Assembly (NCBI GenBank): GCA_020440825.1
Contig: JAGRNJ010000012.1
Span: 1-64,000, forward strand
Length of the DNA: 64,000 nt
Direction: 5' to 3'
Source of the DNA: Leptospiraceae bacterium
GTDB taxonomy: Bacteria; Spirochaetota; Leptospiria; Turneriellales; Turneriellaceae
Below the pieces are notes generated by a model, which saw only the letters and a list, made by a program, of their open reading frames with translations, was not told where the DNA came from and ran no database searches. Every line of letters begins with the position of its first letter. Position 1 is the first letter of the stretch. Shown in pieces: positions 17,898-27,619 of the stretch. The position numbers and the translations under genes were made by a program.

Positions 17898-18081
17898 CCC
17901 GGTAAAGCTATTTCTGCTTTAATAATTCGATTGGGAAACGTTGAAATTGTGTCTCTATCAGAAATCTGGTAATCTATGAAAAATGCATCTTTGACCAAAG
18001 GGGTTCATTCTTATGAAAACCGAAGGTCAATCTGTATCTAAAAGATGATTGACCCGATTTCAATACAACGAAAATAAACCC

Positions 18082-19530
18082 ATGGATCAAAATAATTCAG
18101 CGGAAAACCCAACATCGGCTTTATCTCCCGAAATGAGAATGGCAGAAGAAAATTATTTGCAAAAAAAACGGGTACGCAATCGAATTATCGGGCTCAGTGT
18201 AGGCTTACTGCTCGTAATTGTGGGCAGCGTTGGCCCAATAGCCGGAACTGCTAAAAATGAAATACCAGAACCGGGCCTGCAGGAACTGTTCAATACCGTT
18301 CTCTATCATGTCAAAAATGATTATGTAGAAGAAGTGCCCAGCCAGGATCTCATGTTCGGGGCAATCAAGGGTATGCTTGGTGCACTTGATGACCCGCATA
18401 CCCGGTTCATGACCCCTGAAGAATTCAATGAACTGCAGGTTGAAACCCGGGGTAATTTTGGCGGGCTGGGTATTGAAATCTCAATGCGGGACAATATTTT
18501 AACCGTGGTCACTCCGATTGACGACACCCCGGCCATGCGGGTTGGCTTAAAGCCGGGCGATAAGATAGTTGAAATCAACAAGAAGAGCACCAGAGATTTA
18601 AGCCTGCCCGATGCTGTTAAGCAACTGCGCGGGGCACCCGGCAGTTCGGTAAACGTTTCTATCTTGCGTGAGGGAGAAGACGAGATTCTGTATTTTGATA
18701 TTGTACGGGAAATTATTCGCATTCAGGTTGTGACCTCTACCTATCTCAACAATAACAAAATCGGCTATGTACGCCTCAAGCAATTCTCACAGACTTCTCC
18801 CCAGGAAATGGCAAAAGTTTTGCAGGAGTTTGTTGATAAAAAAGTCACTGGTATCATACTCGATATGCGCTGGAACCCGGGTGGTCTGCTCGATGCAGCG
18901 CACCGAATATCAAATTTCTTTGTGAAAGAAGGCGTAATAGTCTCAACCCGAGGCCGTAAACCTGAATTAGACCGGGTGTTCAATGCGAACCCGCGAAATC
19001 TTATCGTACCGGGAAATATCAAGGTAATTATTCTGGCAAACGAAGGCTCTGCCTCTGCCAGTGAGATTGTGACCGGAGCCTTGAAAGACCATAAACGCGC
19101 AAAATTTATTGGTATAAAAACTTTCGGCAAAGGGTCTGTGCAGAATGTCATACCCTTGAATTATCAGACAGCAATAGCATTGACCATTCAGAAGTACTAC
19201 ACTCCGTCGAATGTCTCAATTCATAAAAAAGGCATTGAGCCAGACATTGAAGTTAAACCGCCTGAATTTACCAAAGATGACCGCCGGTATTACAAGAACA
19301 TTCGCGAGAAAAAACTGATACAAAACTTTGTGAAAGCAGACACAAAATATACCCCGGCGACGATAGAAAGCTTCAAAAAGCTGGTTGAAGAAAACGGATA
19401 CCCTCTCTCAACTTTCGCCCTCAAGAGAACTCTGAAAGAAGAAATTGACCGTAATGAAACCCGGCCAATTGTAGATCTGGAATTTGATAACCAGTTACAA
19501 AGAGCCATTGAAGAACTCAAAAAAGGATAA
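18082..19530 (+). CDS. C-terminal processing peptidase, S41 family
   Basis: About 482 residues from ATG 18082. A TTG at 18049 would add eleven. A single membrane anchor (IIGLSVGLLLVIVGSVGPIAG) places the protease in the periplasm. A PDZ domain follows (GGLGIEISMRDNILTVV ... LKPGDKIVEINKKS). The catalytic Ser lies in 'NEGSASASEIVTGAL' and the Lys in 'KTFGKGSVQ', the Ser-Lys pair of CtpA/Prc enzymes. These trim the C-termini of envelope proteins or degrade them. The HIT gene downstream overlaps its 3' end, so they are probably co-transcribed. Confidence 0.95.
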   Translation: MDQNNSAENPTSALSPEMRMAEENYLQKKRVRNRIIGLSVGLLLVIVGSVGPIAGTAKNEIPEPGLQELFNTVLYHVKNDYVEEVPSQDLMFGAIKGMLGALDDPHTRFMTPEEFNELQVETRGNFGGLGIEISMRDNILTVVTPIDDTPAMRVGLKPGDKIVEINKKSTRDLSLPDAVKQLRGAPGSSVNVSILREGEDEILYFDIVREIIRIQVVTSTYLNNNKIGYVRLKQFSQTSPQEMAKVLQEFVDKKVTGIILDMRWNPGGLLDAAHRISNFFVKEGVIVSTRGRKPELDRVFNANPRNLIVPGNIKVIILANEGSASASEIVTGALKDHKRAKFIGIKTFGKGSVQNVIPLNYQTAIALTIQKYYTPSNVSIHKKGIEPDIEVKPPEFTKDDRRYYKNIREKKLIQNFVKADTKYTPATIESFKKLVEENGYPLSTFALKRTLKEEIDRNETRPIVDLEFDNQLQRAIEELKKG

Positions 19531-19969
19531 CCGGAGTGATCTCGCTTTCTCTCTTCACCCGAGACTCGAAAGCGATAGTATAGAGATAGACGAGCTTGTC
19601 TTGTCAAATCTGCGGCTGCACAACAATGCCGGCTGGCCCTGGTTTATTCTGATTCCAAGAATAACAGACCTGAGAGAATATCATGAGCTGCAGCCTGAGC
19701 AGTGCGCGATGTTGAGCAATGAAACCCGGATAGTCTCAAAGTTCATTTTACATCACTTCTCTGTTCACAAAATCAATATCGGTGCTTTAGGCAATATTGT
19801 ACCCCAGTTTCATTTTCATGTCATAGGTCGCTCAAGCGATGATCCCGCCTGGCCGGGGCCGGTTTGGGGCAGCTTAGCGAATAGCGTTTACAGACCCGAT
19901 GATATTCAAAATATTGCAATCGAATGGAAAAAATTCAAGGAACCTTATTTTCGTGAATTTCAACAGTAA
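19508..19969 (+). CDS. HIT-family (histidine triad) protein, QxHxH variant
   Basis: About 153 residues from TTG 19508, preceded by AAAGAG and overlapping the protease gene by 23 bases. A TTG at 19484 is also open. The family start 'SLHPRLESDS', 'WPWFILIPRITDLREYHEL' and the motif 'NIVPQFHFHVIGR' are clear. In the H-x-H-x-H triad the first His is Gln, as in a common bacterial subgroup (PQLHxHVIxR). 'DDPAWPGPVWG' is the typical tail. HIT proteins hydrolyse or transfer nucleotides. The substrate is unknown. Confidence 0.88.
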   Translation: MKNSKKDNRSDLAFSLHPRLESDSIEIDELVLSNLRLHNNAGWPWFILIPRITDLREYHELQPEQCAMLSNETRIVSKFILHHFSVHKINIGALGNIVPQFHFHVIGRSSDDPAWPGPVWGSLANSVYRPDDIQNIAIEWKKFKEPYFREFQQ

Positions 19970-20021
19970 GAATTTCGCATTTGTTAAATGGAAGAAATCG
20001 GGGCGGAGGCCCTTCTTCTCA

Positions 20022-20753
20022 ATGCTGAATGATTCGTTAAAAAAAACAATATATTTGACCCTAACCATTCTTGTCCTGGGAAACTGTTATTTTGATGCAA
20101 ACCCGCCGACTGCCGAGCGATTGGCAGAATTTGAACCTCTAGTATCTATTTCGGGAATAAACTTCCCGGCCTCGAGAAAAGTATATTTGCGCTACTGGGA
20201 TAAAACCGGGGCAAGAAGTGCAGGGCTTGCACAAAACTACCAGACAGACGCACGGGGAGAACTGCTCTTTTCTTTTCCTCTGGCAGATTCTACCACCTCA
20301 GCAGCTTTCTGGTTGCTGGTAGATACCGATGCATCGAACACATTCAATGCAGGAGATTTCTCATGCTTGAAAACAGGGTTGACATTTTCTACCTCATCGC
20401 CGGGCAATTTTACTTCTTTAAATCGCACTACAGATTGTCTGACGATGACGGCCGTTACCTCAACCTTTGTCAATGGCAATGGTGCATCTGCATCTCTGCG
20501 CCACCGTTGTGTGACCTCACCTGCAGGCCTCACTCAGTATTCGTCATCGGTCGGTCAGAACATTTTTAACTCAAATAAGACGTGGAGTTTAGAGGACTGG
20601 TTCCCCTTGTTTGTCTTTGATGCAGACGGCGGCGGGAATTTCAGTTCGGCAGTGACCGCGCTGGCATTGCCACCTGCTTCGGGAACCAACTGGAATACAA
20701 TCTGTTTTGCTTCTTCAGGGGCGCAATTTACAGTTACAAATTGGAGTCACTGA
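20022..20753 (+). CDS. Small lipoprotein paired with an outer membrane receptor-like protein
   Basis: About 243 residues from ATG 20022, with GGAGG 13 bases upstream. The frame extends further upstream but without a signal. The lipobox is VLGNC (Cys at about residue 22). The mature part looks like a beta-rich calcium-loop protein: 'VDTDASNTFNAGDFSC' and 'VFDADGGGNFSSAV' are DxDxSxxxxxGD-type loops. It contains several Cys. The stop lies four bases before the next start, so the two are co-translated. It may be the surface lipoprotein partner of the barrel (inference). Confidence 0.75.
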   Translation: MLNDSLKKTIYLTLTILVLGNCYFDANPPTAERLAEFEPLVSISGINFPASRKVYLRYWDKTGARSAGLAQNYQTDARGELLFSFPLADSTTSAAFWLLVDTDASNTFNAGDFSCLKTGLTFSTSSPGNFTSLNRTTDCLTMTAVTSTFVNGNGASASLRHRCVTSPAGLTQYSSSVGQNIFNSNKTWSLEDWFPLFVFDADGGGNFSSAVTALALPPASGTNWNTICFASSGAQFTVTNWSH

Positions 20754-20757
20754 TAGA

Positions 20758-23148
20758 ATGAAGAAGATCATTACCATATGTTTATTCCTGACTGGTTTTT
20801 CTCTATTTGCAACCGGGTTACAAGACCCGACAACCATACGATTTGATGCAGAAACCAACATGACCCAGGAGTATCTGCAGGTCTTGCCCGGCGGGAATTC
20901 AGTCAATACCTGGCTTGAGAGCATGTTCTTGCCGGCAGTTGTGACCAATGCAGATACCGGCTCTTTTTCTTTAACAGAAAGCTCGTATTTTAATGCCTAT
21001 GGTTCTTCTGCTCTATGGCAGCGGCACTACCTGAATGGTCTGGATATTACCAACCCGTCTGACCCTGGCCGGGCTTTCTTTGAAATGCCGGCATTTGCCA
21101 TCGCCAGCGTCAATTATGCCAATGTCGGCAATACCGGCAGATTTAAGGGATTGCATCTGCAGACTGCACACCAGTTTGATGAACTGCAGTATGCATTCGT
21201 AAGCCATCTGGGCGGGTCTTCGTTTTTTGGACCTGGAATTTTCGATCGGGAACCTGCACAGCTATGGGGAGCACCAAGTGACCGGCGCAGATTTGCACCC
21301 TCTCATGAATTTGCTGGCCAAAAGAGCATAGAATTTGCAGGCTCAAGACTTTCTGCACTTGCAGAATCCATTTTTCACAATAAAAATTACATCACCTTAC
21401 AAGACCCCGAAGCCTCATCGCGTCACACAGTTTTATTATCATGGCAACGACCAGAATCTGCAATACAACTGGGTGTACAGACCCGAAATCGTGAAAACTA
21501 TGGTGCCGAAGACGGAGAGCTTGAAGTAAATACCAGAAAATATTCTCGCACTGCAATCTTCACCAGCTGGCAGACTGCGATAAACGACGGTACATTGAAT
21601 CTTGGGGCAGGGTTTGCAGTTACAAAACTGGGCAACCCTGACACCTTGTCGCAAACCAGAAAGATTGAAGATGAAATCAATTTACGTCCCTGGGAGAATC
21701 CGTTTTCGGCGCAGGATTTCTGGTTAGGCGGAAATTTTCAAAAAGAAAATATTCATTACCCGGTTTCTCTGGTGGGAGAAAAAGGAAAAGGCTTTCTTTA
21801 TTTGCAGACCCGTTATGAACACATTGCCAAAAACAGTGTGCAGAATTCATCCGCCCTGGCACGTACCTTCAATAATGCTCCTGTAGATGTAATTGTTCAG
21901 AATTCAGACTATGATTTGTCTCAGAATAATCTGTTCTTAAAAGCCCTGCTCGGCGAGCGGGACACCGCAGGCAGGTTCAAATGGAGCTGGGACTTCGGTG
22001 CCAGCGTAGACGCAAGGGCGTCTGCCAATACTCTGCAGGCCATACCGGTGCAACCTGTGGGGGGAGTCTCTGCAAGCTGGCAGTTTGACAATAATAGTGA
22101 ACTTTTTTTCTCCCTGCGTCATGAAGCCGAACGGCTGACGTTTCAGGAAGATGTCATGCTGAATGCCGGCAGTGGCAGTGCTTCACATTATCGGTGGAGC
22201 GACTCAAACAACGATAAAATGTTTAGCCAGGGTGAAGCCGGCACTCTGCAAAAGATTACCGGCGGCTCTCGTTTCGATCGGGCCACCGGGCTGGCGCCTC
22301 CGGTTTATGAAGAGCTTTCAATCGGCTGGCAAACTGCACCGCAGAATTCCTGGAGTTATCTGGTGCAGGGTGTGTTACGCTATCAAAGAAATCTGTTGCA
22401 GGTTGATTATGCCGATGATTTTAAGCCCAGCTATGCTCAAGCCTTGCGCCAGGAATCAATTACCGGTTATGCCTGGAACAGAACGGATGGACTATTGGGC
22501 CAGGAACGCTATAAAATTGAAAACTCTCAGGCAGATGCCCTGTTCCTTGCACTTGAAATGCAAATCTGGAAAAAACAGGTAACTTCTTTTTGGTTCATGA
22601 ATCTCACCGGGGGGGCATATCTGCATCTGGCACGTACCATGCCCGGCAATGATATTTATCGAAATGATATTGGCAGAATTTCTGCCGAAACGGCTGATTT
22701 CAATGCTCAGCTGAACTCTCTGGCTCGAACAGACTATGACCGGGGCTATATCTTCAAATTGATCGCTGGCTTTGAACTCATGCAGGGACTGGTCTGGACA
22801 CATATTCTACGCTACCGCGATGGAACTCCTGTTGCACACGCACGCTTTATTGACGGATTGAACCAGGGCTCAGTTGTCATCAATGACAGTGAGCGGGGTG
22901 GCGGCGAAACCGGGGTGGGTCGATATGCTTTTTTTATGTCATGGGATACCCGGCTTATCTATCAGGGAAAAACATTTTCAAGCAACAGCGAACATGACTC
23001 AAACTGGTTTATAGCTCTGGATATTTATAACCTCAATGACTTCAGGCTGGAACTGAAAGAAAGATTCCTGGCTGGCAATGCATATCGTGACCCGGTCGAG
23101 AGCATTGTACCCCGCATGATCCGTATTTCGGGCGGTATACGCTGGTAA
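20758..23148 (+). CDS. Outer membrane protein resembling a TonB-dependent receptor
   Basis: About 796 residues from ATG 20758, with GGAG upstream and a clear signal peptide ending FATG. Residues ~30-130 look like a plug domain: 'QEYLQVLPGGNSVNTWLESM' up to 'HYLNGLDITNPSDPG' and 'MPAFAIASVNYANVG', as where TonB receptors have 'G.DV.....G..P'. The remainder shows alternating amphipathic strands and ends 'RISGGIRW', an aromatic C-terminus for barrel insertion. I do not see a clear TonB box, so TonB dependence is not shown. Substrate unknown. It follows the lipoprotein gene directly. Confidence 0.75.
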   Translation: MKKIITICLFLTGFSLFATGLQDPTTIRFDAETNMTQEYLQVLPGGNSVNTWLESMFLPAVVTNADTGSFSLTESSYFNAYGSSALWQRHYLNGLDITNPSDPGRAFFEMPAFAIASVNYANVGNTGRFKGLHLQTAHQFDELQYAFVSHLGGSSFFGPGIFDREPAQLWGAPSDRRRFAPSHEFAGQKSIEFAGSRLSALAESIFHNKNYITLQDPEASSRHTVLLSWQRPESAIQLGVQTRNRENYGAEDGELEVNTRKYSRTAIFTSWQTAINDGTLNLGAGFAVTKLGNPDTLSQTRKIEDEINLRPWENPFSAQDFWLGGNFQKENIHYPVSLVGEKGKGFLYLQTRYEHIAKNSVQNSSALARTFNNAPVDVIVQNSDYDLSQNNLFLKALLGERDTAGRFKWSWDFGASVDARASANTLQAIPVQPVGGVSASWQFDNNSELFFSLRHEAERLTFQEDVMLNAGSGSASHYRWSDSNNDKMFSQGEAGTLQKITGGSRFDRATGLAPPVYEELSIGWQTAPQNSWSYLVQGVLRYQRNLLQVDYADDFKPSYAQALRQESITGYAWNRTDGLLGQERYKIENSQADALFLALEMQIWKKQVTSFWFMNLTGGAYLHLARTMPGNDIYRNDIGRISAETADFNAQLNSLARTDYDRGYIFKLIAGFELMQGLVWTHILRYRDGTPVAHARFIDGLNQGSVVINDSERGGGETGVGRYAFFMSWDTRLIYQGKTFSSNSEHDSNWFIALDIYNLNDFRLELKERFLAGNAYRDPVESIVPRMIRISGGIRW

Positions 23149-23185
23149 AAGATTGACGGGTGCGTCAGCTAATTAAAAAACAACC

Positions 23186-24415
23186 ATGGAATGGTTTTCT
23201 CAAAACGCTGCATTAGTCGGTGTGGCCATTATGCCACTTACCTACGGATTCGTAGGCTGGTTTACAAACCTGGTTGCTCTCAAGATGACTTTCTATCCCT
23301 TAAAGTTTATCGGAATATGGGAGCCGTGGCTGGGCTGGCAGGGCATTGTCCCGCGAAAAGCATCTGGACTTGCGTTAAAATCAGTGCAAATGCTGACAGA
23401 GAAACTGTTTAAGGTAGAAGAATTTTTTGAAAAGGTTGATGCAGAAAAACTTTACGAGCAATTCAAACCGGTTTTACCTGAGACTGTGCCAGAAGCGACT
23501 CGCCATATAATCGATGAAATGCACCCTAAATTAAAAAGCCAGTTGCAAGAATCAGATATTGAAAAAATTATCGAGCGTGCCTGCCATGAAAGTGAACAGA
23601 AACTTCATGAAATCACAGGTCATCTTAAAGAAGATATAGGAAAAGTATTTAATTTCAAAACATTAGTCTTGCGCCATTTGACCGGTGATAACGTGCATCG
23701 AATCGTAGATATTTTTCAGGCGGTAGGTCATAAAGAATTCAAGTTTATTGAAAAAAGCGGTTTGTACTTTGGGGCTTTATTGGGCGGGGTGCAAATTGTA
23801 TTGTGGCATTTTTTCCCTCTCTGGTGGACTCTGCCTATACAAGGGGTCATCGTGGGCTACCTGACCAACTGGCTTGCATTGACGATGATTTTTCGCCCAT
23901 TGAGAGAAAAATCTTTCGGTTTTATTCGATACCAGGGATTATTTTTGAAAAGGCAGACAGACGTTGCAGATAAATATGCAGAACTCTTTGCAACCCAGGT
24001 CTTGAGCGCACGCAACATTATGGATGAAATTCTTTATCGACGCGTGGCTCGTTCAGTCGTCGATACGATTCAGGAAGATGTAGCTGCTATGCTCAAAGAA
24101 AAAGATCCGCACGGCAAAATGGCCAATGAAATCATTCATGCGCAGGATACAACCCAGAGTTCAAAGAAAGAAGCCATAGCAAAAATTACAGAAAAACTCT
24201 CTGGTCAGGCTGCAACCATGGAAAAAATCATGGGTCGCGCAATGAATGTACGCAATATGATCTTCCAGCGAATGAAAGAACTGCCTCCTGAAGATTTTGA
24301 ACCGATTCTGCGTACTGCTTTTCAAGAAGATGAATATATCCTCATTTTACTCGGTGCAGTGCTTGGTGCATTGGTTGGTCTCGGCCAGGGTGTTTATATG
24401 TTCATTGCGGGATAA
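23186..24415 (+). CDS. DUF445 family membrane protein
   Basis: 409 residues. It starts with a hydrophobic helix and the family motif 'GWFTNLVALKMTFYPLKFIG', which recurs in the middle as 'GYLTNWLALTMIFRPLREK'. This internal repeat is typical of DUF445 (YheB-like) proteins. A long helical domain lies between (residues ~75-185). The C-terminus ends in another membrane helix (LILLGAVLGALVGLGQGVYMFIAG). The function of the family is not firmly known. In Bacilli some members affect spore or envelope traits. It is 88 bases upstream of the amidoligase-type operon on the same strand. Confidence 0.88.
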   Translation: MEWFSQNAALVGVAIMPLTYGFVGWFTNLVALKMTFYPLKFIGIWEPWLGWQGIVPRKASGLALKSVQMLTEKLFKVEEFFEKVDAEKLYEQFKPVLPETVPEATRHIIDEMHPKLKSQLQESDIEKIIERACHESEQKLHEITGHLKEDIGKVFNFKTLVLRHLTGDNVHRIVDIFQAVGHKEFKFIEKSGLYFGALLGGVQIVLWHFFPLWWTLPIQGVIVGYLTNWLALTMIFRPLREKSFGFIRYQGLFLKRQTDVADKYAELFATQVLSARNIMDEILYRRVARSVVDTIQEDVAAMLKEKDPHGKMANEIIHAQDTTQSSKKEAIAKITEKLSGQAATMEKIMGRAMNVRNMIFQRMKELPPEDFEPILRTAFQEDEYILILLGAVLGALVGLGQGVYMFIAG

Positions 24416-24503
24416 TCAAGCCCGAGCTTGAAAGACTTTACGATTATAATTTTTTCGATACATTAATACTTGCCGATTCATTTGTATTGCTTATTTTTTG
24501 TAC

Positions 24504-25469
24504 ATGCCATCACTTTCGGGTAAGACTTTTGTTGCAATGGGTGAAGATCTGGCGGCGTATGGTTTCCCAGGTGGGCATCCATTTGATCGGTTTCGTCATG
24601 CAGCTTTTGCACAAGGGCTAGAAAATGCTGATCTTCTTTCAGAGATAGTGGTGACCGAACCAGCCAGAGCTTTACCTGAAGACCTCTATTCATTTCATAC
24701 TCGGGAATATGTTTCTCTGGTACAAGAGAAATCTCTCACCGGACAGGGTTATCTCGATGATGGTGATACCCCTGCCTTTCTGGGAGTTTACGAAGCCGCA
24801 GCCACAGTGGCCGGCACAGCCTTAGATCTGCTTGAGCGGGTACTCAGTACTGAACATACAAATGCATTCCTGCCTATCGGAGGCTTGCACCATGCTCGAC
24901 GCGACTCTGCGTCTGGCTTCTGTGTCTTTAATGATTGCGGTATTGTAATCGAAAAACTTTTCCAGAAAGGGTTTCGCCGAGTCGCATATATTGATATTGA
25001 TGCCCACCATGGGGATGGGGTGTACTACAGCTTTGAAGGCAATCCGCATTTGATCTTTGCAGATCTACATGAAGGAGGCATCTACCCGGGAACCGGTTCT
25101 TCGACTGAAACCGGCGCGGGTGAAGCAAAAGGTAAAAAGCTGAATATTCCGGTACCCGCCGGTGCACGCGATGAGGTATTTTTTCATGAATGGCAGAAGA
25201 TTGAAAACTTTGTGGATGCACAACATCCAGATTTTCTTTTACTGCAATGTGGTTGTGACAGTATAGCCGGCGATCCCATTACTTCATTAAGTTTTACTTT
25301 TGCTGCTCATCAGTATGCTGCCGAACGACTTAAAGCACTGGCAGAAAAACACTGCCACGGAAGATTGATCGCCTTCGGCGGCGGTGGATACAATAAAAAA
25401 AATATAAGTATTGTCTGGCCAAAGGTTGTTTCGGCTTTGACGTCTCATGCAGACCCGCTTACCACTTAA
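24504..25469 (+). CDS. Histone deacetylase-family (AcuC/acetylpolyamine amidohydrolase-like) protein
   Basis: About 321 residues from ATG 24504. Zinc-enzyme motifs are intact: 'GGLHHARRDSASGFCVFND', 'YIDIDAHHGDGV' (D-x-H of the metal site), and 'LLQCGCDSIAGDP' for the second Asp. 'GGGGYNKKN' marks the C-terminal active-site loop with the catalytic Tyr. Family members remove acyl groups from Lys, polyamines or other amides. It is the first gene of a five-gene operon and overlaps the next gene by 23 bases. With ligases next door, it may remove an acyl group or trim a modified product (inference). Confidence 0.9.
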   Translation: MPSLSGKTFVAMGEDLAAYGFPGGHPFDRFRHAAFAQGLENADLLSEIVVTEPARALPEDLYSFHTREYVSLVQEKSLTGQGYLDDGDTPAFLGVYEAAATVAGTALDLLERVLSTEHTNAFLPIGGLHHARRDSASGFCVFNDCGIVIEKLFQKGFRRVAYIDIDAHHGDGVYYSFEGNPHLIFADLHEGGIYPGTGSSTETGAGEAKGKKLNIPVPAGARDEVFFHEWQKIENFVDAQHPDFLLLQCGCDSIAGDPITSLSFTFAAHQYAAERLKALAEKHCHGRLIAFGGGGYNKKNISIVWPKVVSALTSHADPLTT

Positions 25470-26148
25470 AATCTTAAGCCAGCCCGATGATGTAACTTGC
25501 GGCCCCACTTGTCTGCATTCTGTTTACCAGTATTACTCTCGCAAAATAAATTTAAATCGCGTCATTAAAGACGTACAAGGTCTCGATGCCGGGGGTACTT
25601 TGGGTGTTTTTCTGGGTATCGATGCCCTCAAAAATAATTTCAAGGCAACTATGTATACCTACAATCTGAGATTGTTTGACCCCACCTGGTTTTTCCCGGG
25701 GGTAGACTTGCATGAAAAGCTTAATTTACAGATGAAAAGAAAAGCGGGCAAGAAGAAACTTATTACAGCCAGCCGTGGATACCTGAAATTTCTGGAATTG
25801 GGCGGAAAGATTAAATATGAAGATCTCACAGGCAAACTGATACGAAAATTTCTGATATCTGGCACTCCCGTATTGACCGGTTTGTCAGCAACTTATCTTT
25901 ATGGCACCCCGCGAGAGATTGGCGAAACTAACGAATATGATGACCTCGGTGGTGAAGCCAGCGGACACTTTGTTGTCTTGTGCGGATACGATAAGATTGA
26001 AAAAAAAGTAACGGTTGCTGACCCGTTATTTCCGAATCCCCGGTTTAAGAGTCAATATTATCAGGTGAGTGTAAACCATCTTATTTCGTCTATTTTACTT
26101 GGCATACTGACGTATGACTCTAACCTGCTGGTAATCGAACCAAAATAA
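25447..26148 (+). CDS. C39-like papain-fold peptidase
   Basis: 233 residues. The catalytic Cys is in 'QPDDVTCGPTCLHSV', matching the C39 peptidase 'Q.....CG.....' motif with its oxyanion Gln. The His is in 'GHFVVLCGYD' and the Asp in 'VTVADP'. There is no transporter, no signal peptide and no membrane segment, so it is a cytoplasmic stand-alone enzyme, not a bacteriocin exporter. The start lies inside the deacetylase gene, and the RLAN/RimK gene follows after ten bases. It could cut a peptide or remove an amide-linked tag made by the neighbouring ligases (inference). Confidence 0.85.
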   Translation: MQTRLPLKILSQPDDVTCGPTCLHSVYQYYSRKINLNRVIKDVQGLDAGGTLGVFLGIDALKNNFKATMYTYNLRLFDPTWFFPGVDLHEKLNLQMKRKAGKKKLITASRGYLKFLELGGKIKYEDLTGKLIRKFLISGTPVLTGLSATYLYGTPREIGETNEYDDLGGEASGHFVVLCGYDKIEKKVTVADPLFPNPRFKSQYYQVSVNHLISSILLGILTYDSNLLVIEPK

Positions 26149-26158
26149 AGGAATCTTA

Positions 26159-27619
26159 ATGCCTGCTATAATTGTTGTCAATCATCCCCGAGACTGGGAC
26201 TTTAATCTACCAAGTATTCCTGTTGTTTCTGCGCGGGATTATCTTACAAAAGAAGAGTATTCTGATAATACCGATCTAAAAGTCTATAACCTCTGCAAGT
26301 CATACAAATACCAGTCCCTCGGCTATTATGTATCGTTGCTTGCAACTGCACGAAACCATAAACCGGTACCTGATATTTCGACAATACAAGAGATGCGTAC
26401 TGTAGCAGTTGTCAAAATATTTACAGAAGAACTGGATGATCTAATTCAGAAAACATTAGCAAAACTTTCAGACAACCGATTTGAACTCAGTATATATTTT
26501 GGTCATAATGTCGAAAAACGCTACGACAAACTGAGTGCCAGTCTCTACCGGCTTTTTCAAGCACCGTTATTGCGTGCCTATTTCGTTAAACAGAAAAAAT
26601 GGAGCGTTCAAAAAATTATTCCCATTACGACAGGTGAAATTCCAGAAGATCATAAACCTTATGTGGAAGATTTTGCACGAAATTATTTTACCTCAAAAAA
26701 TGAGTCAGGAAAACGCCGCAAGAAATACCGTTTTGACATGGCCATACTCGTTAACCCTGAAGAGAAAGAACCACCCTCTGGCAAAGCTGCTTTGCAGAAG
26801 TTTGAACAGGCTGCCGAAGATTGTGGTTTTCATGTAGACTTTATTACAAAAGAAGATTACCGTTTTCTCAGCGAATACGATGCTCTTTTTATTCGTGAAA
26901 CAACGAATGTAAATCATCATACTTACCGTTTTGCACAACGGGCACAGGCACAGGGAATTGTGGTAATTGATGATCCGGTTTCTATATTGCGTTGCAGCAA
27001 TAAAGTTTTTCTCGCAGAATTGCTGCGCAAAGAGAATATTCCTGCTCCCGAAACCAAAATTTTGCACAAAGAAAACTACGCAGGCCTGGCAGATCAACTT
27101 CGTTACCCCATTGTTCTCAAACAACCTGACAGTCAATTCAGCCAGGGAGTCCTGAAAGCTGCCAATGCAGCTGAATATCTTGAAAAAACCTCTACCCTGC
27201 TTGAGAAGTCAGATCTTATTATCTCTCAAGAATTTCTCTCAACAGATTTTGACTGGCGAATCGGGATTTTCAATGGCGTTCCTCTATTTGCTTGCAAATA
27301 CTTTATGGCTTCTGGCCACTGGCAGATAATGAATTGGGAAAAGTCTGATGAAAAAAGCAGGTATGGAGATTCCGAAACCTTTGCTCTCGAAGATGTTCCG
27401 AAAGGTATAATTAAAATGGCGCTCAAATCGACCAGAAAATTTGGTAAAGGTTTATACGGAGTCGACCTGAAGCAAGCAGGCAATTCTTACTATTTAATCG
27501 AAGTAAATGATAATCCCAATATTGACAAGGGAATTGAAGACAAAGTTGCAGGTGATAAACTTTACCAGACAATAATACAGGAAATTCTTACTAGGGTTGA
27601 AAAGGAAAAATCAAAATGA
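26159..27619 (+). CDS. RimK-like ATP-grasp ligase with N-terminal RLAN domain
   Basis: 486 residues with an AAAGGAA site. Residues 1-~170 match the RimK-like ATP-grasp N-terminal domain (RLAN): 'VVNHPRDWDF', 'VVSARDYLT', 'YQSLGYYVSLLA'. The ATP-grasp part has 'ETTNVNHHTYRFAQRA', 'IDDPVSILRCSNKVFLAELL', 'PIVLKQPDSQFSQGV' (Lys 321) and the metal motif 'LIEVNDNPN' (447-454). RimK relatives join an amino acid, often Glu, to a carboxylate. The substrate is not known. It overlaps the GCS2 gene by four bases, so the two ligases are made together. Confidence 0.92.
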   Translation: MPAIIVVNHPRDWDFNLPSIPVVSARDYLTKEEYSDNTDLKVYNLCKSYKYQSLGYYVSLLATARNHKPVPDISTIQEMRTVAVVKIFTEELDDLIQKTLAKLSDNRFELSIYFGHNVEKRYDKLSASLYRLFQAPLLRAYFVKQKKWSVQKIIPITTGEIPEDHKPYVEDFARNYFTSKNESGKRRKKYRFDMAILVNPEEKEPPSGKAALQKFEQAAEDCGFHVDFITKEDYRFLSEYDALFIRETTNVNHHTYRFAQRAQAQGIVVIDDPVSILRCSNKVFLAELLRKENIPAPETKILHKENYAGLADQLRYPIVLKQPDSQFSQGVLKAANAAEYLEKTSTLLEKSDLIISQEFLSTDFDWRIGIFNGVPLFACKYFMASGHWQIMNWEKSDEKSRYGDSETFALEDVPKGIIKMALKSTRKFGKGLYGVDLKQAGNSYYLIEVNDNPNIDKGIEDKVAGDKLYQTIIQEILTRVEKEKSK

